Source: Craspedostauros australis (taxonomy: Eukaryota > Bacillariophyta > Bacillariophyceae > Mastogloiales > Achnanthaceae). Taken from it: a stretch of 64,000 nt of DNA. The stretch lies in contig JAMXDE010000021.1 of assembly GCA_026770025.1 (NCBI GenBank), positions 186,001 to 250,000 of the forward strand, in the 5' to 3' direction. Each line of letters opens with the position of its first letter. Position 1 is the stretch's first letter. Made by a program: the position numbers and the translations under genes. Of the stretch, positions 30,651 through 38,739 are shown in pieces. A model generated the notes under the pieces. It ran no database searches. It had not been told where the DNA came from and worked only from the letters and a program-made list of their open reading frames with translations.

Positions 30651-32444
30651 ATGTTGGAATCACTGACGATCTTCGACAAGGGTGGCCTCATACTGTACCA
30701 ACACGTGGGAGATTCGCCATCGACCATATCTTCTTCTACTTCTTCTTCTCAATCTGCAGCCAATAATGGCGACAACAGCGAGGAACAGAAACGGCAGCAG
30801 CAAGCCGACATCGTGGATCGTTGGATGGAGGAGGTGTACTTCAATCCCACGCGATCACAGACCGAACGATACTCGACGATCAAGATCGGAAACGCCAAGA
30901 TAGTCGTGGAGTGGGAAGAGTCTGCGGACTTTCTCTGCGTGGCCATCTATCCAGACATCACAGCCTTTCCCTGGATTCGACCGCTGCTGCAGGCGACCGT
31001 TGCGGAGTACCAGATCTTTGCGCATTCTCAGCTGCGGAATGATGGCGAGGACGGCGAGAATAAGAACGATCTCAACGCCCATCTCTTCCTCGCCATGACG
31101 ACGTCGCAACACCATGGGAAGCTGTTTGACAAGACCTTCCAGGTTCTGCTGCGAACGCACAAGGCCAGCGGCAAAGGATCCAATCCTCTTGGGCCGTCGT
31201 CGTCTCGTGCAAACAATGGCAGCAATGCAAAGCAGACCGGAAAATCCGCGAGGGTGGTCCCAAAACCGGGCAAGGGCGGCAAGGAAAAGCGTCATTGGCA
31301 CGATGGCAAGGCCAAGGTCACCAAGGAGGCGATGGCGTCGCTGGACTTCAGCAATCCCGCGGAGAGCACGGAAGATGCCCAACAGCAGGCCGAGGACCGT
31401 GCGCTGTCCGAGGCCAGGGCCGCCTACCTGCCGACCGACGCGGATCTCGATGACTTCAACGCCCAGGTTTCGATCGATGACAATGCAGATGAGGATTCCG
31501 ATCAGGGCTGGGGAAGCTCTCTGTCCTCCCTCTTCCAGCAGATGACGGGGCAGAAGGTCCTTGCCGCCCAGGACCTCGAGGCGCCCCTCAAGGAGATGCA
31601 CAAGCTCCTCACGAGCAAGAACGTCGCCGCCGACATCGCGCAGCAAATTTGCACCAAGGTGGAAGCGCAGTTGGTGGGCAAGAAGCTCAACAGCATGTAC
31701 CGCGTCAAGACGGCCGTGCGACAGGCCCTGGAGAGCGTCATCAACAAACTCCTGGCACCATCTGCGGAGCTCGACGTCGTGCGACGCGTCGTCTCCAAGC
31801 GCGACGCCATCTTCGGAAACAAGCGCCCCTACGTCATCTGCGTCGTGGGCATCAACGGCGTTGGCAAATCGACATCGCTGGCCAAGATCGCTTACCATCT
31901 CAAGACGCACGGCGGTTGCAATCCCTTGCTGGCTGCTTGCGATACCTTCCGCAGCGGCGCCGTCGAACAGCTCGGCATGCACGCCAAGTGCCTCGATGTT
32001 CCCATCTTCTCCAAGGGATACAGCAAGGACCCGTCCAACGTCGCCAAGGCGGCCATCGAGCAGGCCATTCAAGACAAGAACGATGTCGTGCTGGTCGATA
32101 CGGCGGGACGCATGCAGAACAACGTGCCCCTCATGAAGGCGCTGGGCAAGTTGGTCATGGAGAACAAGCCAGATCTCACGGTCTTCGTCGGAGAAGCGCT
32201 GGTGGGGAATGACGGTGTGGATCAGGTGCGCATGTTCAACCAGGCGGTCAGCACGTACGGTCGCAATCACAAGATCGATGCCATCCTCCTCACCAAGTTC
32301 GACACCGTCTCGGATAAGGTCGGCGCGGCGCTGTCCATGACCCACGTCACGAACGCGCCCATCCTCTTTGTCGGAACAGGACAAAAGTACCATCATCTGC
32401 AAAAGCTGTCGACGCAATCTGTCATTCAATCGTTATTCAGATAA
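30651..32444 (+). CDS. SRPRA: Signal recognition particle receptor subunit alpha
   Basis: ER-membrane GTPase that receives ribosome-SRP complexes. 597 aa from the ATG at 30651, which begins with the SRX longin-like start MLESLTIFDKGGLILYQH; the frame is open 82 codons further up but those residues are leader-like. SRX domain ~1-140, a Lys/Ser/Gly-rich charged linker ~175-260, then the NG domain. Motifs: G1 GINGVGKSTSLAKI (~400), DTFRSGAVEQL (~430), G3 VDTAGRMQ (~481) and G4 TKFDTVSDKVGAA (~548), followed by LFVGTGQKYHHL. The length fits the family (about 620-640 aa). It is divergent from YKT6, another secretory-pathway gene, and its stop lies 17 bp from the stop of the next gene on the other strand. 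Confidence 0.96.
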   Translation: MLESLTIFDKGGLILYQHVGDSPSTISSSTSSSQSAANNGDNSEEQKRQQQADIVDRWMEEVYFNPTRSQTERYSTIKIGNAKIVVEWEESADFLCVAIYPDITAFPWIRPLLQATVAEYQIFAHSQLRNDGEDGENKNDLNAHLFLAMTTSQHHGKLFDKTFQVLLRTHKASGKGSNPLGPSSSRANNGSNAKQTGKSARVVPKPGKGGKEKRHWHDGKAKVTKEAMASLDFSNPAESTEDAQQQAEDRALSEARAAYLPTDADLDDFNAQVSIDDNADEDSDQGWGSSLSSLFQQMTGQKVLAAQDLEAPLKEMHKLLTSKNVAADIAQQICTKVEAQLVGKKLNSMYRVKTAVRQALESVINKLLAPSAELDVVRRVVSKRDAIFGNKRPYVICVVGINGVGKSTSLAKIAYHLKTHGGCNPLLAACDTFRSGAVEQLGMHAKCLDVPIFSKGYSKDPSNVAKAAIEQAIQDKNDVVLVDTAGRMQNNVPLMKALGKLVMENKPDLTVFVGEALVGNDGVDQVRMFNQAVSTYGRNHKIDAILLTKFDTVSDKVGAALSMTHVTNAPILFVGTGQKYHHLQKLSTQSVIQSLFR

Positions 32445-32461
32445 ATCACACCTATTTCTTT

Positions 32462-33622
32462 TTACACACCAAACAAGAATTCAAACGGCGTCGACAATGC
32501 TTCCAGCTGCACGTCCTCCTTGGCGACCGGGAATTTCGTGTGCATCCGAATCGATTTCGGTTCCTGTTTCTTTGCGAAGATTGTGCCGGACGACGCAGCC
32601 ATCTGCTGCTGTATCCGATACGGCCGCAACGCCGATTCTGACGGCTGAACATGCGCAAAGTAAATGCGCGCCTGCACCATGTGAACAAAATCCTTGCTTT
32701 GCATGCGACTTCCGCCACCCGAATACTGCATACCACAGGCCCGGCTGCAGGCATCGCCGTAGTTGGAGATCGACGCCACGCGTTGTCTCGTTGCGCTGGA
32801 TAGGATTTCCAATCGACTGATCTCGTACAATTCCAGATCGGTCGACGACACGATTTCGACATCGTCCAGATACTGCAGCGCCAATACATCCTGCAACAAT
32901 TCCAATTGAATGGTGCGTGAATCCCATAACGACGAGGGCGTCAACGCGACGATATCGAACGTGCTGTCGTCGGATGACAGCGATGATGATGATGATACGA
33001 GCCCCATGTACTGCGGCACCTGTTTGGCACCAAAGATGGTCTTGGTGTTGTGATGCTGTTGCGCCACGAACTGCAGCCACGACGGCAGTCCAGTGGCGGA
33101 TCCCCACAGTGCTTGCATCTGCGTCGCTGTGAACGGATGCTGCTGCGACAGCTGATGCAACGGGAACTTGGCGAAATGATGCAAGGTGCATTGCATCATG
33201 GCGTTCATGGTATCGAACGAATGCTTCCGGGATGATACAGAGCCACGCGGCTTTTGCAACGCTGGATACATCGCGCGCAACTTGGGATCGAGTTGATTGC
33301 CAATGGCGCAGACCAACGCCTTGAGTTTGGCATCGGCAAGGCGCTGTTCCTTTTGCAATGCCGCGATCTCGGTCTGCAGCTGTCGCATCTGCGCAACGAT
33401 CGCGGCCTTGTCTGCGATAGGGGGCTTGTCCTTGCCCGGTCGCAGACTGACCTGCAGCTGACGCACTAGCTTGCCCTTGTGATTGACATCAGTCGTCAAG
33501 CGGCGGAACACTTCATCAGCTTGCAGGAATTGATCCACGCTGCCCGCATCGAGTCCTCTCTCCACCTGCCATTGCTTCACGATGTCGGGAGATGTGCGGA
33601 TGATCTTCAGGTCGATCGGCAT
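32462..33622 (-). CDS. Divergent seryl-tRNA synthetase-like protein
   Basis: 386 aa. The first ~120 residues resemble the tRNA-binding arm of seryl-tRNA synthetase: MPIDLKIIRTSPDIVKQWQ, then two helices rich in Lys, Gln and Leu and AIGNQLDP. The rest is shorter and more divergent. YEISRLEILSS...ISNYGDACSRACGMQY parallels the late catalytic-core segment (YDIEVW...SSISNCTDYQARR) of SerRS. The class II motif 2 (FRxE) and motif 3 (GxGxGxxR) are not visible, and the core is about 70-100 residues short, so aminoacylation is unlikely. It may be a SerRS paralogue with a binding or organellar role; no transit peptide is evident. Similarity is recalled by eye and moderate, so an unrelated coiled-coil protein remains possible. 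Confidence 0.55.
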   Translation of the reverse strand: MPIDLKIIRTSPDIVKQWQVERGLDAGSVDQFLQADEVFRRLTTDVNHKGKLVRQLQVSLRPGKDKPPIADKAAIVAQMRQLQTEIAALQKEQRLADAKLKALVCAIGNQLDPKLRAMYPALQKPRGSVSSRKHSFDTMNAMMQCTLHHFAKFPLHQLSQQHPFTATQMQALWGSATGLPSWLQFVAQQHHNTKTIFGAKQVPQYMGLVSSSSSLSSDDSTFDIVALTPSSLWDSRTIQLELLQDVLALQYLDDVEIVSSTDLELYEISRLEILSSATRQRVASISNYGDACSRACGMQYSGGGSRMQSKDFVHMVQARIYFAHVQPSESALRPYRIQQQMAASSGTIFAKKQEPKSIRMHTKFPVAKEDVQLEALSTPFEFLFGV

Positions 33623-34144
33623 GGTGGTGTGAAGCTATTCCTCGGCATGTGACGCAATGGTTGCCATGCAGTCTTGTTCGATGCTTCCTCTCCTCTTGGT
33701 GGAAGCCTGCGGAGAGAGGCAAAGAGGGAGGTGATGGTCTTGTTCTGGCGGACGCGAAATCGGTTGGAGTTCACATCAAGCGTTTGAGACAAGATTGGAT
33801 CAGCGATACACGATGGAAATACGTTATTGGTTTGAGGAGGAAATCGACGAATCGAGTTTAGCATTGCAGTACCTCGCAGAGACGAATGGTTGCGCCAAAA
33901 CCTGAATGTTTGCGCCAAAACCCCAATGTTCGCAAGAAGATACTGCGCGATGCTTGCGTTGCTTGGGACCAGAACACTCCGTTGTGAAACTTCAACAAGG
34001 CAGCCAAGCATGTCGCCATGCACTCCATTCTCTTCCCTTCCTTTCTCGCTTCACGGAGGATTCAAACCAAGGCCTTCGAACCACCACTTTCCTTCAGGGG
34101 TGAACGGCTCACAGTCGCAACATTGACTCCAATTTCAACCAACC
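33623..34144. other. Intergenic region between divergent genes
   Basis: Holds promoters for the SerRS-like gene (minus) and the P-loop NTPase gene (plus). A repeated GCGCCAAAACC(T/C)(G/C)AATGTT pair lies at about 33895-33920. No gene seen. Confidence 0.5.
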
Positions 34145-37100
34145 ATGCGCTCCCACGCTCCCCCCACCACGACACTCATGGCAACGATGACGATGATGGT
34201 CATCATGGTGATGACGATGATGGTGATGGAAGTCAGATCCGTGGCGGCATTCATTGCTCCATGTCCTTGGCTACCGCGCCTGTCGTCAATGCCATTGCGC
34301 TCTCTTCTCTCCCAACAACAATTGCGACGTGGGTCCAGCTCTTGTCTTCATGCGAACGACAACAACAACCTGGAAGCAGAACAACCAGCCGCTGGCGAGC
34401 CCACATTGGCAGAAGCGCCGACGGATCCAGCCCAGTACGCAGACCTCTTCAACAATGATGACTTCTGGGACGCGAATTTGGACGAGGAAGATGTCAAGGA
34501 GATGCTGGACAAGCACTTCAAGATATCTGCTCCAAAAGATGGCTTCTGGACAAGCGTGATTCTTTCCTGGGAAGCCATCATCCGTACCGCAAAAAGAGAA
34601 AGCAGCAATGAAGGCGCGTTGGAGAGTACAGCATCTGTCATCCAACGTCTAATTCCCAACGATGTCACAGCCATATGGATCATGGGCGAAAAGCAAGACC
34701 CGAAGCACAGAGAGAAAGTCTTGGTTGCCGTCAAAAGATCGCTGGTGGTTGCCAGTAAAGATAGACCAACAACCCTCCGTGATTCGATCTTGATGATATT
34801 GGGAATCGTCCATGACTCCCAGAAGAAGAAGCCATTCGGCATGCTCCGCGTAGGCGAAGACGAATCAACATTCTTCTTTGGTGAAGCCCACTTTCGACAC
34901 AAAGGCAACTTCGAACAGCAACCAACAACGGTGTTTCTGAAGCCGCTGAAGCTTGGCGCGAACCGCGACAGGGTGGCGATGTTCCACACCGAAAGTGGAA
35001 GTGGCAAGACCGTCGAGCTGGCTGCGAGCGCTCATCTGAGAGATGCTGTGATCAGCATCGTGGAGATCATCGATGTAGACATACGCACGAAAGAAGCAGG
35101 CGATCAGCGGTACAATGAGGCCTATGAAAGCTTGAAGAGCTGTTTGAAACGTGACGTGAAGTCGAAGCCCATCGCCTTCCAAACCATCATCAAAGAAATG
35201 AATGCTTGGGCGGAACCAACTGCAGATGGGGCTGAGGGAGACCCCGGCTCCATCCGAATCGTGTACTGTCTCGACGAAGCAGCCGGATGCCCAAACCTCG
35301 TGCGGGAAATCATCCGAAATTACAGTCGACTCGGTGATGAGATGGGGAAGTACATTGCGAACGGATGTGATGGCACAACTGAGACTACCAGCCGAGATAT
35401 TCAAGTTGTGTTTTCTGTTGCAGGCACAGGAACACATGGAAACACCGTCAGAAGCTTGGGTGCAAACTACCGAAGTCTTGAGCCAAGTGGCCGAAAGGTT
35501 GACAAAGAAGTCTACGAAGCACTCGTTTCGGAGTATGACAAGGGCGATGCCAGATACCAGAAAATTCCATCACAGGAAGACCTGGTGAAATCCACAGCCC
35601 TTCTTGGGATCGTTGGAACGCACAACGCAAGGATGGCATCCATCTTGATCGATCAGCTCTTCCATTCGCCATTCTCGTACACCCATCCACACGAAGGGGC
35701 CAAGCTCATGTCGTTGGTCTTCCAGAAGTTCATCGCGTGTAATGCAATGGAATCGCTGTGGAATGACGACCCCGCAAACACTGATGCAGAACTGGCTTGC
35801 ACAAAGACGCGCATGTTGGAATCGGGACAGTCACTTGCCACTTTTCTCTTTCCGCAACCCTTCACACTACCATCCAAGGATGACGAAGCGGCAGAAAAGG
35901 TACGAACACTCAACTACGGCATCAGATTCGATGACGACGAAGATCCCGGCACCAACTTCGATGATGGCGAGCCAACATCGATGTACTACCTTATGCGGAG
36001 ATACGGATTGGTAGCTCCCAACGATTTTCGTCATAGCAGCAGCAAGGATCGCACTCTGGATCAGCCGTTCGAAGTGAGTGAGGCAATGCAACTACTCTGC
36101 ATCTGGCTCATGCATGGCGGCACGCGATTGGCAGACGGCGAAGCGCTGTTGGGAACAGCTCCGCACGCTTTCGAGGTGCTGTCGACTCAGCTCGTCAGTT
36201 GTGCTATTTCAGCAGCCATGACGGTGGCATTGGAAGAACGTCCAGACGCTCACCACATCTTGAAGAAGGCTCTCGGGATGTTCCTGAGAGAAGGCACTGT
36301 CGACGGTGAAGGTGAGCGTGGGACTCCACATGTGGATCCGGAGATCGAGGAAGCGTGGGCAGCACTTGAGGATGTGATCCCTGTGTCGGTAGACTACGAT
36401 CTTGCATTCAACGGCATGTACTACCACAAATCTGAAATGAAGCTGAGGGAAGAGAAGGAGAAAGATACAATGTCAGAGTCAGAGTCAGAGCCAGAGCAAA
36501 TCAACACGGTTTGGCGGAACATACCGACGATGGAAGTCGACCGAGACAAGGATTTGGATCTGCCGAACTTGAAAGACAGGCGAGATTTCAACGCTGCAGA
36601 GGTGGTGTCAGGCAACACGGAAACGACTCTCGTCATGGACCGGGATCTGTTGGAAGGACTGATGCAAATGAAAGGTAAGAACACTGCAGCACGACGTTTC
36701 AGCCCAGCTCTTACGTGCGTGACAGAAGGCAGGTGCAACTTGGCAGATGGGATCGTCGCTTTCATTGGTGCGAAACGCAACGAAAAGGGCGAGCTGGTTG
36801 ACCATGCGCTCTACACCATCTTCATCCAATCCGAGGATCTTTTTGGAGATTCCGACATCGACACCGCAGGTATTCGCGACAAGAAGAACAGGGTCGATCA
36901 GGAGGTGCTGGATATTCCGTTTGGGAATACCCGACTGTACTGTGTGGCCAGTCGATCGGAGGCGTTGTCGACGAAAATGCTGGAGATCAGTGAAACCGAC
37001 GAAGTCAAAGACAGCATCCAAAACAAACAATCGAAGAAGAACAAGAACATGAAGAAGAACACGAAGAAGAACACGAGAGTTCCGTTTGTTTCGTATCCGA

Positions 37101-37219
37101 CTGATGAAGGCATGATGCTGCCAAATGTGATGTTGGCCCTTGATCGACTTCGCAATCACCAGCAGAAGTTGGATGACAACACAGTGATGTTGAAATTCTC
37201 CGACAGCAAAGATGAGTGA
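34145..37219 (+). CDS. Large P-loop NTPase (CRN/STAND-like) with plastid-type leader
   Basis: 1024 aa. Residues ~12-35 are a Met-rich hydrophobic signal ending SVAAF-IAP, close to the ASAFAP plastid motif, then a Ser/Arg/Leu transit-like stretch (LRSLLSQQQLRRGSSSCLHA) to ~70. A P-loop NTPase core follows: Walker A TESGSGKT (~281-288) and Walker B IVYCLDEAAG (~373-382). The layout, HTESGSGKT followed by a variable helical domain, recalls Crinkler-type and STAND-like NTPase proteins of stramenopiles, but no known C-terminal effector is recognised. The tail has an acidic Glu/Ser run (SESESEPE), then a conserved-looking block and a Lys/Asn run before the stop. The last ~180 codons lie inside a direct repeat whose second copy is at 47,841. 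The leader arises partly from an ATGATGGT-type repeat, so targeting could be fortuitous. Confidence 0.7.
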   Translation: MRSHAPPTTTLMATMTMMVIMVMTMMVMEVRSVAAFIAPCPWLPRLSSMPLRSLLSQQQLRRGSSSCLHANDNNNLEAEQPAAGEPTLAEAPTDPAQYADLFNNDDFWDANLDEEDVKEMLDKHFKISAPKDGFWTSVILSWEAIIRTAKRESSNEGALESTASVIQRLIPNDVTAIWIMGEKQDPKHREKVLVAVKRSLVVASKDRPTTLRDSILMILGIVHDSQKKKPFGMLRVGEDESTFFFGEAHFRHKGNFEQQPTTVFLKPLKLGANRDRVAMFHTESGSGKTVELAASAHLRDAVISIVEIIDVDIRTKEAGDQRYNEAYESLKSCLKRDVKSKPIAFQTIIKEMNAWAEPTADGAEGDPGSIRIVYCLDEAAGCPNLVREIIRNYSRLGDEMGKYIANGCDGTTETTSRDIQVVFSVAGTGTHGNTVRSLGANYRSLEPSGRKVDKEVYEALVSEYDKGDARYQKIPSQEDLVKSTALLGIVGTHNARMASILIDQLFHSPFSYTHPHEGAKLMSLVFQKFIACNAMESLWNDDPANTDAELACTKTRMLESGQSLATFLFPQPFTLPSKDDEAAEKVRTLNYGIRFDDDEDPGTNFDDGEPTSMYYLMRRYGLVAPNDFRHSSSKDRTLDQPFEVSEAMQLLCIWLMHGGTRLADGEALLGTAPHAFEVLSTQLVSCAISAAMTVALEERPDAHHILKKALGMFLREGTVDGEGERGTPHVDPEIEEAWAALEDVIPVSVDYDLAFNGMYYHKSEMKLREEKEKDTMSESESEPEQINTVWRNIPTMEVDRDKDLDLPNLKDRRDFNAAEVVSGNTETTLVMDRDLLEGLMQMKGKNTAARRFSPALTCVTEGRCNLADGIVAFIGAKRNEKGELVDHALYTIFIQSEDLFGDSDIDTAGIRDKKNRVDQEVLDIPFGNTRLYCVASRSEALSTKMLEISETDEVKDSIQNKQSKKNKNMKKNTKKNTRVPFVSYPTDEGMMLPNVMLALDRLRNHQQKLDDNTVMLKFSDSKDE

Positions 37220-37749
37220 TGAGGCGGTGGTGGTACTACCAACGGACGAGATGACTATGATGCAAGATGGATTCAATCTCCACTTCATCCTTATGGCTAT
37301 GTTGAACAATCTAGCAATATCATGTTCCAATGATGATCTTGATCTGATTGTTGATACTGTGCATGGTAGCTGCTGTGTCTTCATGATGGGTAGACTGACA
37401 TCTGGTGGATGGTGTTTCTTTGCCTGTGCTGTCAGATCTTGTCTCATGCGATGGCAAGATCCGATCCTGTACGAGCTCCAACCCTGGTGTCTTCTTTCAT
37501 TGCCGTTTGATCAGGGTGGGTGATGCCTCTCATGTCAGCCAACGAGCCGAATTGTGAGATATGGAACAACCCTCATCACACTTCCCCTTGCATCTTGCAA
37601 ATCGGCCGATCTCCAAGGTGATAATGAAAATAAGAGGACCGCAGCTCGTGTTGCGGCTGCGCTCCATTCACTCTTCGAACCGCGGTCCTTTCTCTCTGCC
37701 TCTCCCTCCCTCTCTCTCTCTTCATACCATCTCGAATCAGCAAGCTCAC
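37220..37749. other. 3' intergenic stretch inside the left direct repeat
   Basis: Convergent 3' regions of the NTPase gene and of the truncated membrane-protein gene. It includes a polypyrimidine run at about 37685-37725. A 103-residue ORF at 37212-37523 is also open in the second copy, but the recent duplication alone explains that. Confidence 0.6.
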
Positions 37750-37833
37750 AACATGAATGCTTGCTCCAGATCCATCTGTATGGTGATCTTCTGTTCCGTG
37801 GCCATTCTCGAGCGTGGGAGCTTCGCACACATC
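37750..37833 (-). pseudogene. C-terminal fragment of the membrane-protein gene
   Basis: The minus strand encodes LPRSRMATEQKITIQMDLEQ and a stop, matching the last ~28 residues of the intact gene at 48904-49560. Similarity stops at 37833, so this is a duplicated 3' remnant without promoter or N-terminus. Confidence 0.85.
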
Positions 37834-38739
37834 TGTGAGGAATCAAGGGTACGACTTTGTCAAGATACCCATGATTGCCGCACCTTCCAAAATTTTCAAT
37901 CGTGACTGAACAAAACGAATCTTATTGATCACACCCTTGACCCAATACAAACATGACTGATCTCAGTCTTCCCAAGAAAGTCAGTCTGTCCTCCTCTGAC
38001 ATGAACACCATGACAATGTGAAACAGCAAGTCCCCACCCGAACCGACAAGACACCCTCTTGGTCAGAGAGGTATGCCCGGAAGGGGCGCAGGGGCAGTGG
38101 GCAGGAATCGTATCCCACTTGGAGAAACAGAAACCAATATATGAATTGCAACACATGCTCCAGACAGACAAGACCAATCATATGCTTGTACTGCCAATAA
38201 GAAAACCTCAGAAAGAGAAAAGCAGATGAATCGTAAAAACAGCAAATGACACTAGGGTTGTTCGTGATGGCAAGAGTCAACCAACCATGCAGGAGATGCT
38301 GTGGAATCAATGATGATACGGGAACAAAGACGAAACCTGTGACAAGATGAATGCATAACTGTGGCACGTACCACACAAATGTAGATGAAAGCAAGTGCAC
38401 AAGTAAGTACAATGATATGCTATGATGAAAGATCATGAGCTATACATCGACGGCATGTGAAGCAAAGGCATGATGACAACAAGATGGCAACCATGAATAC
38501 ATCAGTGTTGCATGCCACCATCATGGAATATGCATGTTGCAGAATTGAAATCAAAAGAGATGATGAGATTGAGCTCAAAGTTGTAAAATGGTACAATCTA
38601 ATAACAGTTTAGACTATTACTACTATCATAACCCCAGATTTCCAACAACGATTGAGTAAGAGGCTCAGGCTGCAGAAGAGACAGAGAGATAGCTCAAGTA
38701 AACATAATTTTGGTTTACAACAACAGCAATCGTCTGCCA
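37834..38739. other. Left end of the inserted segment; no intact gene
   Basis: A 60-residue ORF at 38018-38200 ends in NCNTCSRQTRPIICLYCQ, a CxxC...CxxC pattern like the Cys-rich tails of some transposases, and another Cys-rich stretch follows in a different frame near 38280-38400. This could be a decayed transposase end, but it is too short to assign. Confidence 0.35.

Larger units (their letters stand above)
36682..37833 (+). repeat. Left copy of a 1.15-kb direct repeat
   Basis: Matches 47841-48991 with about 17 substitutions, one 3-bp and one 2-bp indel (about 98.5% identity by eye). It covers the last ~180 codons of the NTPase gene, the 3' intergenic stretch and the terminal ~28 codons of the membrane-protein gene. 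Similarity starts abruptly at CACTGCAG (36682/47841) and ends at ACACATC (37833/48991). Confidence 0.95.

Noticed and set aside
30855-32429. 524-residue minus-strand ORF
   Set aside because: Antisense to the SRP receptor alpha GTPase; no motif of its own.
37212-37523. 103-residue ORF conserved in both direct-repeat copies
   Set aside because: Its conservation is explained by the ~98.5% identity of the recent duplication and it overlaps the NTPase stop.
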